Assembly: GCA_016584495.1 (NCBI GenBank)
Contig: WAID01000002.1
Span: 248,001-312,000 of the forward strand
Source: Celoporthe dispersa
Taxonomy: Eukaryota > Ascomycota > Sordariomycetes > Diaporthales > Cryphonectriaceae
DNA: 64,000 nucleotides
Direction: 5' to 3'
Shown: in pieces, positions 1-11,839 of the stretch
How positions within the stretch are numbered: position 1 is the stretch's first letter
How the letters are laid out: every line of letters begins with the position of its first letter
The notes under the pieces: model-generated
Databases searched by the model: none
What the model saw: the letters and a program-made list of their open reading frames with translations, nothing else
Told to the model about the DNA's origin: nothing
Position numbers and translations under genes: made by a program

Positions 1-512
1 ATGATGAAGAGACAGAAGCCCAAAAACCTCCTGGAATATCTGTCACGAGAATGAAAGCAAAATGACCGCAAACGCCGTAACCTTCCCACTAGAGTAAAAG
101 GGCCCCGTATAGACATTTCCCATCATCATAAGTTGCTAGCTTGTGCTCTTCCTGTGTGAAAGGAGTGCAGAGAAGCCAAATCCAAAGCAGCTGAAAATCC
201 CCAAAAATGCAACAACACCTGCATCGACATCGGGAGGGCACTGAGGGGTACTGTTGCCCCAAGTACTGTGTCGATGATTGTATTGAAGACTTTGAGAGAG
301 GCTCAGAAGCACAGAGGAAAGCTGTACAAGGGGTCCTCAACAGCCTTTGGGGTGTGGGGGGTGTGGTAATGCTTGATTGTTTTGAGAAGGGTATCAGAGT
401 CTCAACACGACGCGCCTTTGGTGAATGCAAAACGAAAAACTTGCCAGTGCAGTAACAATGGCAAGTTGCTGGGGGGGGGTATCCAACAATGCAAAGGATT
501 CGACAAGATTGA
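1..512. other. 3' flank of BEM1, no gene seen
   Basis: This stretch lies downstream of the minus-strand BEM1 stop codon and should hold its 3' untranslated region and terminator. Open frames occur on both strands, but none shows a recognisable domain or fungal codon bias. A G9 run lies near position 470-479. Confidence 0.5.
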
Positions 513-2943
513 TCAGACTTGCTCCACATATAGCAGCAGCTTCTCGTTGCGCTCCAGGGCCGTGTCGAGATCGTTGTTGCTGATCATGGGCAGCTTGTCC
601 CCGCTCCTCTCGTCCTTGTAAGAAATATCGATCGAGTCGGTAGAGGGAACCTTTAGCCGGTCACGGATCTTCTCGTACAGATCGCGGAACTGGATGTCTG
701 TCGGTACGCGGATGGCGATCAGGTCGCCGTTGAAGCTCAGCTTGATCTTCATCGCCGATGCCTGCTGGTTCAGGCCTGGAGACATCGAGTTCTGCGACGG
801 CTGCGAGATGGACGAGTTCTGGCGGGGCATGCCGTTAGGTCCACGCTGGGCAGGAGCTGCCGACAGTCCTCCGTACCCATTTCCGTTCAGGCTGTTTTTC
901 GATGGCTGCTGGGACACGGCGTCTGGTGGCGTGTCCTGAGAGGACTGCTGAGAGCCTCCAGACAGCCGGTATTCCTCTCCGGCCGTGTTCGGGTCGATCT
1001 CGTAGTCCCCTTCCCTGGGCGCGAAGAACTGCTTCACCAGGTTGCACCTCGAGATGTATTCTGGCTGGTTCAGCAGGTTCTTGACGTAGGCGTCCAGGTT
1101 GTGCAGCCGCCCCTCCGTGATGGCATCCGTCACGTAGTTGACAGGACCGGGCATGTACGGCAGGGTCCTCTTCTGTGAGCCGGTGTTTCCGGCCTCGGCG
1201 GGGAACTCGGTCAGGAGCGCGATCTGGAAGTCATAAAAGTCTTCGTAGTATCGTGAGAGTTCCCAGTGCCGTCCGTCCTCCAGCGCTGCCTCGATGACGA
1301 ACCAGTACTTGTCTTCGGCGAAGCAGTATCGGGGTATCCGGGCAGAGAGGGGAGCGTAGAGCGGAGAAGCGGGCGCGCTGGTCTGCGGTGGGCTTGAGAA
1401 CTGCTGCTGGTTCTGTGTGTTTCGCTGTGAGTTGTAGCCAGCCTGTTGCTGCCCGGCTCGTCAGCTTCTTCACGTCGTGCTGCCATGCGCAAGAGGTCTT
1501 GCCAAGGGGGGGGGGGGTTGGTCAACTTACATTGTTCTGTTGCCCGTTCGCTTGTTGGCTTGCCCGGCTGTTGCCTTGTTGGAGGCTCATGCGCTCCATG
1601 CCCTGTTCCACGCTGCTCTGTTGCCCTGTCGGCGCCCCGCTGTCAAACTTGCCCAGGGTGATGCTGCTGTTCTTGTAGTCCGCGGCCATCTTCTTCCACT
1701 CCTCGACCCTTGGGATCCCTGCCCTCTTGATGGCACCTCCAGGGTCGGCAACTGGGGTGTTTGAGGCCATGTCGCGGATCTCGATGAAGGAGACCGGGAT
1801 GAGCCCCGGGCCGCCCAGCCTCCCTATTGGCTTCGCCACGAACCACTCGGGGTTCGACTGTGCGATGACGATGATCGCCTCTCCCGCCTTCGCCTCGAGC
1901 TCGTCGGCGCGCTCGGCCTGGAAGTCGTACATGACTATGCCGTAGACCATGGCGCCGTTCTTGACCGACATCTTGGAGATGCGCTGGCTGGGCGCCGCCG
2001 AGGGGGTAGGTGTGACGCTGGCGGCGGAGATCTCGGAGTAGCCCGAGTCGTGGTCGGGATTGTTGGTGGCGCCGGGTGATGGGCGGCTCGAGTCGGAGTT
2101 GGTGCTGTCGCGCTCTGTGCGGCCGAGGGCTTTGAAATAGGAGACGGGCACGAGGCCTCGGGCGTCAGGCAGGGCAGGGTTGCAGGCCTCGTACCAGTCA
2201 CTGTCGTTTTCGCGGCCGATGACGTGGAAGAAGTCGCCGCGGGAAAAGCTGAGCTCCTGGCTGGACCGTGCCTCATAATCGTAGAGGGCTCGGATGACCT
2301 GTGGTTTTGTCTCGTGTCAGTCGCCCGGGAGGGTGGTGCGCCAGGTGTGTGTGTGTGGGAGGCGAGAGCGGGGTTTTTATCTGGTGGAGCACGAACGACT
2401 AAGTCCGCTGCGTCGCCCGGCCCATGTCCTCGCTTGTCGCCCGGCGCAGAGGCCAGCATGCGGGACTTGGGACGAGAAATCGGAGATGACCACCTGCGCT
2501 GTGGGTATCAGGAGCAAATTGCAGGATGACGTACCTTCTTTGGAGGGACTATTGCAAGGGCTGATTTGGGCGCGATCGGGATGTGAGGTTTGACGTCCTT
2601 TTCTCCGCCCTTGATCGACCTTCGCAGGGCCTTGAAGACGCGTATGGGGTCAGCTTGGCTGTTTCTCGACACGTGTGACAGCATATTGGCTGTGTGACCG
2701 CACGAGCGAAGTTATTGACAACGGGAGTAGCGAGAGGAGAGGCGGGGGAGGGGGGGATGTGTGGTGACCGCGTGACGGGCTGACAGTGGAGGAGGCTAGA
2801 AGCGCGAATGCATCGCCAACCCGAGCACAACATAGAGAGGCTCGCGACGAAGGGGTGAACAGTGGAAGGAGAAGGGAGGGAGGCGGGCGTGGTGCGTGCT
2901 TGTAGTTTTGGGAGGGGGCGGCAGGCGAAAGACGAACCTTCAT
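513..2943 (-). CDS. BEM1: Bem1-type polarity scaffold (SH3-SH3-PX-PB1)
   Basis: Scaffold that gathers Cdc42, its exchange factor Cdc24 and PAK kinases at sites of polarised growth; in filamentous fungi it also partners the NADPH oxidase regulator system. I read four exons: 2943-2938, 2630-2535, 2298-1531 and 1448-513, giving about 601 residues, the usual length. The first SH3 (near 35-90) starts with ALYDYEA, the second SH3 (near 150-210) contains VMYDFQAERADELEAK, a PX domain covers about 326-440 (WELSRYYEDFYDFQ), and a C-terminal PB1 domain covers about 521-601. Donors are GTTCGT, GTACGT and GTAAGT. The start is chosen because the frame before ALRRSIKG is closed by a stop, while ATGAAG followed by a GTTCGT donor supplies the expected N-terminus MKALRRS. 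The 1448 acceptor could instead be six bases further on. The domains are certain; the tiny first exon is inferred. Confidence 0.92.
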
Positions 2944-3675
2944 CTTTCCTGCAGCAGCGCTTTCCTTCTGCAGTAGTTGTTAATTGCTTTTCCTTCTCGG
3001 GTAGACGACGGTAGACGGGTGCCGGGTTCGCAAGCTGGGCCTCGTCACCCTCTTGTTGCTTCTTCGACCCTCTCCTCGTTTCTTTTTTTTTTTCTTTCTC
3101 TCCTTCTCTTCCTCTTCTTGTTCTGTTCTTCCTCTTACTTTCTTTTTGGCCACCTCTTTTCCCCTCCTCCCGCGCAGAAAGAGAAACTCTGAATCCCAAC
3201 TGGCCAATGAATCAGACGACGAGCAAGGGCCGGAGTCCAACGCTGGTCTGCGCCGAGATACACTTGACGCAGGGAGAATCTCGGTGGATCAGCTGCCGGC
3301 GCGGATGCGAGCGCGGTGGAGGCGGTTTTCGGCTCTCGACAGGTCGTTGACAGAAGCGCGCACACGGAGGGTTGTTGAATGTGCGTACAAGCCGTGTCGT
3401 GCCTTGTCTCTAGAGAAATGAATTATCTCCGTGGGACAGCTCGTTTATGGGATGTTCGGGGGTGAAGGCTGGTTGGTTGGTGATGTCGTCACTCCTGGCA
3501 CGTAGTCACGCGGGAGAAGAAAGAGAGAAAAAAAAAAAAAGAGCAGCGGCGGGTGGATGCGCCCAAAGCCTGCGCCTGGCCTTGGTCGGGAGGGGATCGA
3601 GGGCAAACTTGGCGTGCGTCAGGTGGAATCGTGTCGGGCGCGCCCGCTCCGGAATTTCAGGTCGTGCCGTGTGTT

Positions 3676-3695
3676 GCGTGTGTGTGTGTGTGTGG
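3676..3695. repeat. (GT)n microsatellite
   Basis: Alternating GT dinucleotides, about nine units, in the BEM1 upstream region. Confidence 0.8.
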
Positions 3696-4182
3696 GTGAT
3701 TGTTGGGCCTCCAGTTGGTATGGAGAGGATGGACGGGTCGGCGCAGTGTACGATGACCAGTGAGTGCGTGCGCTTCTTTGTTTCCCGGCCTTCTCTTGCT
3801 GTGTCAGTCACAGAAGTACCCTCGCTGGTGCCGGTGAGTCGGTCGGGTGGAGTCGAAGCCAGCCAGGTTCAGTGCGGTGCGACGGGGTGCGGAGCAGAGC
3901 AGAGAGCAGAGCAGCGCAGGTTGAGAGTTCCCGTTCCAACCTGGTAATAGTCCAATGGAGTGCAGCTGACGGATCTCTCCAAGTTGACGTCGTGATGGTC
4001 CGTGCTATCAATGATCGTTTTGTTCGGGTTGTGTGTTTCTTAAGTCCGTGCCCTGGGGATCGGTTTTGGCTCGTCGAAGTGGCGGGGGGGGGGGCGAGGA
4101 AACAAATTAATGTGTCGCGTTACTCGACAGTGATAGTGTGTGAGGGCTGAGAATGCCGAGACAGGCAGGCTCGAGTTGTGGC

Positions 4183-4203
4183 GGAGAGAGAGAGAGAGAG
4201 AGA
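4183..4203. repeat. (GA)n microsatellite
   Basis: About ten uninterrupted GA units. A short GGATA tandem follows at about 4349-4366. Confidence 0.8.
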
Positions 4204-7200
4204 AGGACAGACAGAGGGCTGGGGTGGTGGTGACTGTCGGGCCTCGACGGTGGAGGTGACGATGTTCCCAGGGAATGTAAGGCAGACAAAGAGGTCGTCG
4301 GGGAGGGAGGGAGGCAGATCAGGCAGGAGGGAAAAAAAAGTCGAGGATCAGGATAGGATAGGATAGTGTCAGGCAGAGCCACCGTAAGGGTAGGTTAGGC
4401 GAGGACGGAGTTCGAAAAGGGGCTGCATGCAAGGTTGACAATGTCCTGAAGTGCGGGCGGGAGCCTCGAAAACGAGAAGAGAGACACAGAAAGGAAGAAG
4501 AAAAAAAGGCAGAGATTGGCGCCCATTTTTGTGCATGCAGGCGATGGGAACATGGATCAGGATTATGGAGGGGGAGAGGGGGAGAGGAGGGGGGGGGAAT
4601 GGTTCATGGGCCACGGGCGGCGCATGGCTACCACCACTACTACCGCACCGTAAAGTATAGTTAGCTATAGGCTGCTCTATAGGCTACCCTGGCGTGCCTG
4701 GCTTTACCAAGTGCCCCCTCCCCCATCCATTTGCTAGTCACCATCCCAGCTTCTACCTCTTTTTTTTTTTTTTGGTCTTCCTTTCTTTTTTTTTCTCTTT
4801 CTTAGTGTCATCTTTTTTTTCTTTTCATTTCTGAGTTTCCTCATTATTTTTTATATTAATTCTTTCTCAACCCCTCTTTTCTTTTTCCCTTCCTGCCCTC
4901 CATCCACCCGACCCGTCATGATATGTTTTCCCCCATATCACCCACTTCTTACGCCTTCGCCTCTTTTTCCGGACCCCAGCACCCATGCGAGTTCGCTACA
5001 TGCGACCCACACAAGCCTCACCTGTCTCTCTGCCTGTGCCCTTTTTTTCATATCCTCGGAGAGAGAGGGAGAAAAGAAGGAAACCCCAGGGGTCCAGCCG
5101 GCCGACCGCAGTTCGCCCGGCCACGCTGTCTGCGACGGGGTACGGTGGTACATAGCAGGTAAGGTGTGGGTGGGAGAGACATGGTGGCGAGGCCACCAAA
5201 GGCCTGCGCCAACGTCGGAGCCCATGCACCACCACCTTTACTTACATAGAGGTGGCCGCAGCAGGGCAGGACAGGGCGGGACAGGGGAGGAGGGAAGAGA
5301 GGTAGGGGTGGGGGTTGGGGAACGGACGCACAGGCACAGGCACAGGTACCATAAATCACCGTACTGCGGTACAAGGCATGGATGGGCGTGGGCACCTAGC
5401 CGCCTGGGTACCAAGGGCAGCCAGGGCATGGTGGCAGGGCAGCAGGGGGGCCCAACAGCATGGGCATGCCAAGGACCCAGACAAGAGCAGGGCACACAGG
5501 AGGGGAGCCTTTTTTTTTTTTTGCTTCTTCTTTCTTTCTTTCTTTTCTTAATCCATCGATGGGATGAAATTCTGTTGGTGGGCAGTCAACGGCAGGGATC
5601 GCCCAAGTCAACAGGGACTGCCTGTCATCGTCTTTTTTTTCTTTGTTTCTTTTTTTTTCTTCTCCTCCCTTCTTCAGCCCGCAGTGATGGGTCGTTGGGC
5701 ATCGTCACCACTCTCCACTGGGCTCTCCACCGTCTCGGTAACAACTAAAGCTCAAAGCAGCTGAGGGAGCCCACCCCTGTGGCCCAGCGTGCACTCCCCC
5801 CTGTCACCACCGTAATCACGAACAAACATTATAGTACATCGTCATCGTCGTCGTCGTCCTCATTATGCAAGACCCCCACTGGATTGCTCTGTGGTCCTGA
5901 CGGTACAGCAATACGGTGAGCTCAAAGCTCAATCGCCCATTTCTGCCACTCTGCCTAAGGAACACAAAATTTATGCATACACCGCAGCAGCAGGACGTCA
6001 ACGTCGACGGACACTAGACTGGCCGATCAGCAACTGGCCGCGGCCCTGTCTGCCGACCAGCGTCCAAACAAGTCGTGATACTATTCCTGGCGTGTTGGAG
6101 AGTGAGTGAGTGGGCCAGACAAACGGCCTGTGAGGGTCGCAGCCATGAGACATCTTTAGCTACTACGTTTATCTGCACCTCACCGCTTCCTCCTCATCAT
6201 CATCATCATCATCGTCATCGAGGCTTGGGTACCGACAGCTGTTCAGCCTGGTGCGGCTGGTGTCCCAAGGCTTGGCTATGGTCTCTCCGCCGCCGATGAC
6301 TGGAACAGGATGTCCTGCCGGAGCAGTGAGCTCCAAATAGCTCCAGTCAGACTGATGTGTGCGGCAGCCGTCATCACCTACCCCCGAGGCACACCAAGTA
6401 GGTACTTACCCATCTCAACAGGCCATAACTTACCAAGTTCATTACAGCACTTTTCAAAATTTGGCGTTGTCTCACCATTTCCCGCCAATGGGATGAGACA
6501 GGGTCCAGCCTTGGGTCCGAGAGGATGGCGCCCATACTTTCAGGCTGCCATATAACAAATCTCGGGATCCTTGGTATCTTATCATCGATTACAGTTTCCG
6601 CTGCACTACTTACAACGATGATCAACTTACCTTGGTATATAGTAAGCTACAAGTCCAGGCCATTCACCAGGCGGGTCTGTTCAACTTCATTTACCAGGAT
6701 TAACCCGAGTCTCCATTCTTCAGCGCGCTCCACGCGGTGACCATCTATCTAGGCTGCAGGGGGGCCAAGAACAGTGGCAGGATGATGCCTTGGACGCTTT
6801 CGTGGCCAAGATTTTGGGATCGTGGTCTTGCTGCTGCTGCTGCTGCTGCTGGAGGAATCGCTCCTCTGGCCCTCAGGAACTACCAAAAGGAGCAGCTCGG
6901 ACAGCCCGGCATCCCGGGCAAGCAATCAATTCCTCCTTATTTGTCCTCCATGTCTCAGCAACCAGGGGCCTCGTGCAACCTATCATAGTACATTGCTACA
7001 GTACACGCATGACGATCTGATCCGGTCCGCCCTCGCTGATCAATCTCGCGGTGGCGGCTTAGTTTACGCCGGATCGCCGTTCATCCTTCCAACCGGAGTT
7101 TTCTGTGCTTTCAATCGATTTTTTTTATAATTTTATTATTATTATTTATTTCTTGGATGTGCAGCCGGCGATACTCTCTCCCTCTCCTGCCTATACGTGT

Positions 7201-9476
7201 GTTTCATTTGCTTCTATATGTTAACTTGTAGCGGTAGCAACACTAGTGGGGTGATCTTCATACAGTACACACCAGCCCTGTCAGTGATTTGATATTCCGG
7301 CCGGTTGACGGCCAGTCAGCGCGGCACACAACATAACGCAACAGTGCTGTTCCCGTTCGTCCCAAGACTAAACCCGGCGTGCATGCATGGATGGCGGACC
7401 GGGAGAGGATGCATCACTGGATATTATCGTCCATGCCAAGTGAACATGCAGGTCCCGACGGGGTAAGGAGAGAGAGAGAGAAAGAGAGAATGCCTTCCTC
7501 TTCCTTCTTCTCCTCTCCTTCTCCTTTCTGCTGAATACGAAGCGGATGAGCAGGACGAGATGTCAATCTCAGGGGCCATCAAAACAAAAATTGGCGTTTG
7601 TTTCTAAAATGCACACGAATTGGATCTCTGAGCGGACCGACCGATCGAGGAGCTCCGTGCCTGACATCTTGCCCTTCACATCGATACGACTGCCGAGAAT
7701 TTCGGAAAAGTAGAAGGGGAGGGAGGGGTATACTACTACTACAGGCAGTAAATGGCTAGGGTCGAATCCATTCGTAGACATTTTTACCCTACGCGCCGGG
7801 TTCTCGCGCGCGCGTCACGACTGGTCCATCTCTTTCCTCACGGACCCATTCAATCATCTCTTGCAGCCTTGACAAAAAAAAGAAAGAAGGTGGAGGGAAA
7901 ACAGAAGAAAGGGAAAAAAAGAAATTGTCGCGCGTCGTTGCATTGCGGTATCTCGGATATGCCATCAGTGATAGCAATCCCGATCTCGATAAGCAGTGGT
8001 GGACAATGAATATCATCAGGCGGGTTTCGTCCGTCCGTCCCACGGTGGTGGTGGCAGCTGCCGTGATCAGCTCCACTCCAGGCTCAGAACAGAGGGCACA
8101 TAATCCTGCAGGAAGATCAACTTTTTTCCTTCTCTTCTTTCTTTCTCTCTTGCTCTTTCCCCTCCTTCCTCCCTGCAGCCACGACCCACACAAGCTTTCG
8201 AACTTGTCGTCATAGTACTAAGCATGCAAGGCACCAGGAGTGGTCTTTCCCCATCGGATCCCCGTCGCCATGCAGCAGCAGGCGCATGCAGGGAACACTT
8301 CTTGGTCTCTTCGTTCTGCTCCCCTCGCAGGAATTTTTTTTCTCCTCCTCGGGTAGCGTCTCGAGTAGATTGCACATCACATCAACCCACGCACGGTCTG
8401 GGCCAGGGGAAGGCGAGGGGTCCAGCCGGGATGCAACGTGCAACGCTGCCGAGGGGCGGGGATCGCCTCCCGGCCCTTTTTGGTGAGCGGATCCTCCATC
8501 ATCCATCAATTCAGCATCCAGTATCATCATCAATCAGCATGGCGGACCGGGGGGGGGGGAGGTTGGAAGAGACAACGCCAGCCGGAGATGGGTGTCTCCA
8601 CAGTAACATACAGACCTTGACTGGGCCGATACAAAGTATTTTCCATCTTCAAGAATAAGCAGCCACTGGACTCCGCTCCCATGCATAGATCATTCTATGT
8701 CGCCGTCGGTCATCTCCTCAGGGGCCCAGAGCATGCATCGTCGAGAGCAAGCTGGACGTTTCTCGCCCGCACGTGTTTGCTGGACATGAACTGTTTCTCG
8801 AAAGACAGGGGCTCCTTTTTTTTTGTCTTCTTATTCTTTTCCTGGACACACACAGGATTGTTCTTTCGAGAAGCCGAGTCCGAAAGTCAAATCCGCGACC
8901 AGGGCATCTTCCGTCGAGTCATGGGGTTTCATTCTCCTGAGAAGATTCTCAGGACACAGCGACACCAGAAGGGACACACATGAACACCACCAGGACAGCA
9001 AGAAAACGGAACTGCGTCCGGGGTGTTTGTGGGCCCCAAAACCATCTCCTCTCTCTCTCTCTTCTTTTGTCTCCTCGCTCCCCTTCAACGCTGTCGCGCA
9101 TGAGTCGGTCGACACACCAGAGTGGCGCATGCACCTGCGTATGCGTATGCGGCTCAGCTACAGGTTTACTTGCCTATAGTACCTGCATGTAAGGGGACAA
9201 ACCCTTCCTCACGCCCGCGGCAGAATAATAATCGAGCACACATATGCCGAGGCGCATAATCAGGTTGTCTGGCATGCATGTGTATGGCGGCTCTGTTGCG
9301 CTCCGAGCCTGTCGCATTGGCTGGTCTCGGGAGGATTGGCCATCGAGCGAAACCCACCAGGGAGCCCCGTTAGACCCTTACTGCTATGTATGCAGACCAC
9401 TCACAGCATCAGCGCTTGTCCTCCACGTCTGGTGATATATTAGTATCGCCCTACCAACCTACATGTGAAGCCGACT

Positions 9477-9548
9477 GTGTGGGGGTGAGGGTGAGTGTGT
9501 GAGTGTGTGAGTGTGTGAGTGTGTGAGTGTGTGTGTGTGTGTGTGTGG
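9477..9548. repeat. GAGTGTGT/(TG)n minisatellite
   Basis: Four to five tandem copies of GAGTGTGT grade into about ten TG units. On the other strand this encodes an artefactual His-Thr-Ser run. Confidence 0.85.
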
Positions 9549-10552
9549 GCGTGCCGGCTGATAGAGAGTAACCCGTACAGACATCGATTGTGAAACGCGC
9601 AGGATGGAAGCCAGTCTCTCTCCGAAGAGGCTCGCCAATCTAAAAACAGCGGCCACCCTCTCTCCCTCTCTGTGTGGCGCGGCACCTGTTGGGGCACAAA
9701 GCTACTCAGCCATCGAGCCGCGGCTGTTACCATAATGCATTAGGTAGTTTCTTATTTAGCGGATGCCAATATCAGAGGTTGCATTATAGGACCCTGAGAC
9801 CACGGCAGTACGTACACATACTCAGTACCATGTATGTCAACTGCGCACAGGTCACGGGAAAGCTCACAATGACAAGATGACCCCGTAACACCTCTTTGTG
9901 TCTCACCAGCAAAAGGGTGGTCGTGAGGCCCGGTCAAGGCCATCCGGCAAAAGATGCGGGCGAATGAGGAAGCGGCCCACGCACGTGTAAAGTGCCGAGC
10001 GGATCAAGACCCTCCCGACGGCCAGCGTGAAACTCCAAACTCTCATGGGGGGTGTGGGCGTGTGCCCGAACCCAGAGTAGAGAGAGAAAGAGAGAGAGGA
10101 AGAGAGAGAGATGATGGTCACGCAAGGGCCCAGGGGCTCACCCGCCTTGTGTGCCCTGAAACATTTCTTGGCCGCCAGCGTGTGATGGGCTCGGATCTCC
10201 CGCGAGTGCCCTAACCACGAAATCCTCTATCCTCTTCTTCCCCCCTCATAGTGCGAGCCGGAGGGAGGACTTGCATTACCCGACCCATTACATCCGTCGG
10301 AAAATAATATTTTGTGCTGGGTGGGTCGCAAGTTATTGTGCTACTGATGTGAGCTGGCCCCATCTCACTCACCCTGCCTGAGGATTAGGGAGAGAAAAAG
10401 AGAGGGGAAAGAAAAAAAAAAGTTACCGGATGACTCTACTTATTTTGGGGGTGGGGTTCTCTTGAACAAGTTTGAGCCTCAGATCTCACCTCCTAGCCGC
10501 AAAGAGGGGCCCGGTTGGCCGTTATGTTGGTTTGGGACACGGCTTCACGTGC

Positions 10553-10582
10553 TGGCCTGGCCTGGCCTGGCTCAACGGCCTG
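10553..10582. repeat. GGCCT pentanucleotide tandem
   Basis: Four near-perfect copies of CTGGC/GGCCT followed by degenerate copies. Confidence 0.7.
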
Positions 10583-10627
10583 GCCTAGGCTTTGTTGGGG
10601 TGAGATTTTCGTGCCGCATGGCCGGGC

Positions 10628-10647
10628 GAGAGAGAGAGAGAGAGAGA
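10628..10647. repeat. (GA)n microsatellite
   Basis: About ten GA units in a gene-poor interval. Confidence 0.8.
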
Positions 10648-11052
10648 ACAGTCGTGCAGTGGGACTAAATAGGTGCTGATGAAAGACAAGATCGGACGAC
10701 GACACTAAGAATAAAAAAAAACCGGGCATGGGAGTAGTCAGACCCCAGTCCTTACATTGGAAGCACTACTTGTCAATGTCCAGAGGTGGACAAGACTGGG
10801 TTAACTGCTAATCAGCGCGGCACATATATATATACAAAGAAAATTATATATATTAAAAGGAAGGAAGAAGAGGAAGAAGAGAAAAAAGTATCGTGAGGAT
10901 CGCCAAGCCCAGATACTGATGGCCAGATCCTCGCCATGTAAGATGAGGATGAGTATTCAGACACGATGGTTGTGACAAGCACCAGGACAGGAACAGTAGA
11001 CCTGAAGATATGAACTGCAGTGTAAGACAAGCCAGTGATAGCAAGTCTGGTA

Positions 11053-11451
11053 GGCGGCATGCTCGATTTTAGACCCATCATCTGGTCGAGGAAATCCATC
11101 TGTCTGCAATGCAGGCGAGCCCTCCTCACAGCTGCCGGGTTGGTCAACCATCTCCTCCAAATCCCGAATATCGTGGGGAAAGAAGGTTCGTTGGTCCACT
11201 ACATCACTAAGCAGGCATATCGAGTGTCCCAAGAGTGAAGCAAGACAGAACGACCGCTTTATCGCGTCCCTGTGGAGTCGCCGCCGCCTCTCTCGGTACA
11301 CATCTCTGTCGCCCGAAAAGGCCAACACAGCTGCCGTCGCCCTCAACCTCGTGTTCATCATCGGCCCCTCATCTACCTCGCCTACCTCTCCCAGCTCCCC
11401 CGACCCCTGTCTGCTCCCTGTCAACACCCTCGCCTGGGCTTGGAGGGATAG
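11053..11451 (+). CDS. Possible membrane-protein coding segment, unresolved
   Basis: A plus-strand frame is open for about 130 codons. Its last 60 codons have strongly C-rich third positions. If one C is missing in the run at 11365-11368, the frame reads into a hydrophobic stretch (VALNLVFIIGP followed by LIYLAYLSQL) and ends at a TAG at 11449-11451. No start codon is clear, so an upstream exon would be needed. A minus-strand frame covering 10957-11427 is also open. I do not recognise a family. The missing C is inferred by analogy with the indels in neighbouring genes. Confidence 0.25.
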
Positions 11452-11649
11452 CTAGGCCGGGACAGGGCTCAAAAGGAGCCTCGCGAGTTCGGTGATCCTC
11501 CGGCTGGGACTCGTCCCATAGTAGGTCATTGGTGTTGTTTGACGAACGCGAAGCAGGGCCGCGGCCGCCGAGGTTGAGGGATCCGATGAGAGGATGTAGA
11601 ACGCAGGGAGGGCCCGCGAGGAGGAGGCTGATGAGCTACCTTTATCCAT
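11452..11649 (-). CDS. Possible small protein, 65 residues
   Basis: A minus-strand frame starting at the ATG at 11649 gives a Ser/Ala-rich peptide beginning MDKGSSSASS and ending LLLSPVPA. Composition and fairly GC-rich third positions look protein-like, but there is no domain. The frame is also open upstream of the ATG. It lies just downstream of IRC3 and could be part of that gene's 3' region. Confidence 0.18.
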   Translation of the reverse strand: MDKGSSSASSSRALPAFYILSSDPSTSAAAALLRVRQTTPMTYYGTSPSRRITELARLLLSPVPA

Positions 11650-11839
11650 CAACTTTGTCGGCTTCTGATCAAAGGTGTGCTTTGCTTTTCGATTACAGCT
11701 GAGCGGAGTGGTTCCTGACGCCCATGAGGCGGTAGCGATCAGTCGGAGAAAAGATGGATATTGTACATCACAAATGGTGATGTGGCTTGGTAGAGAGTAG
11801 TTGTCATGATGTCTCAAGAACAACAAGTCGCCCGCCCGT

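Larger units (their letters stand above)
2944..10950. other. 8-kb gene-poor, low-complexity interval
   Basis: No gene with a recognisable protein is visible here. The stretch is full of pyrimidine and purine tracts, dinucleotide repeats, A or T runs of 8-12 bases, and short palindromic words such as GCATGC. The first kilobase must hold the BEM1 promoter and leader. Open frames of up to 276 codons (4918-5748 plus) are built from homopolymer-encoded F, L, R and G stretches and look accidental. I looked for tRNA B-box words and found none in a convincing context. Untranslated RNAs or large regulatory regions are possible but not demonstrable. Confidence 0.5.

Noticed and set aside
4918..5748. 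276-codon plus-strand open frame
   Set aside because: Made largely of homopolymer-encoded Phe/Leu and Arg/Gly runs, no domain, poor third-position bias; overlapping frames on both strands are equally open.
7745..7775. tRNA-like B-box word (GGTCGAATCC)
   Set aside because: Lacks the invariant T before TCGA, and no A box or foldable acceptor stem lies upstream.
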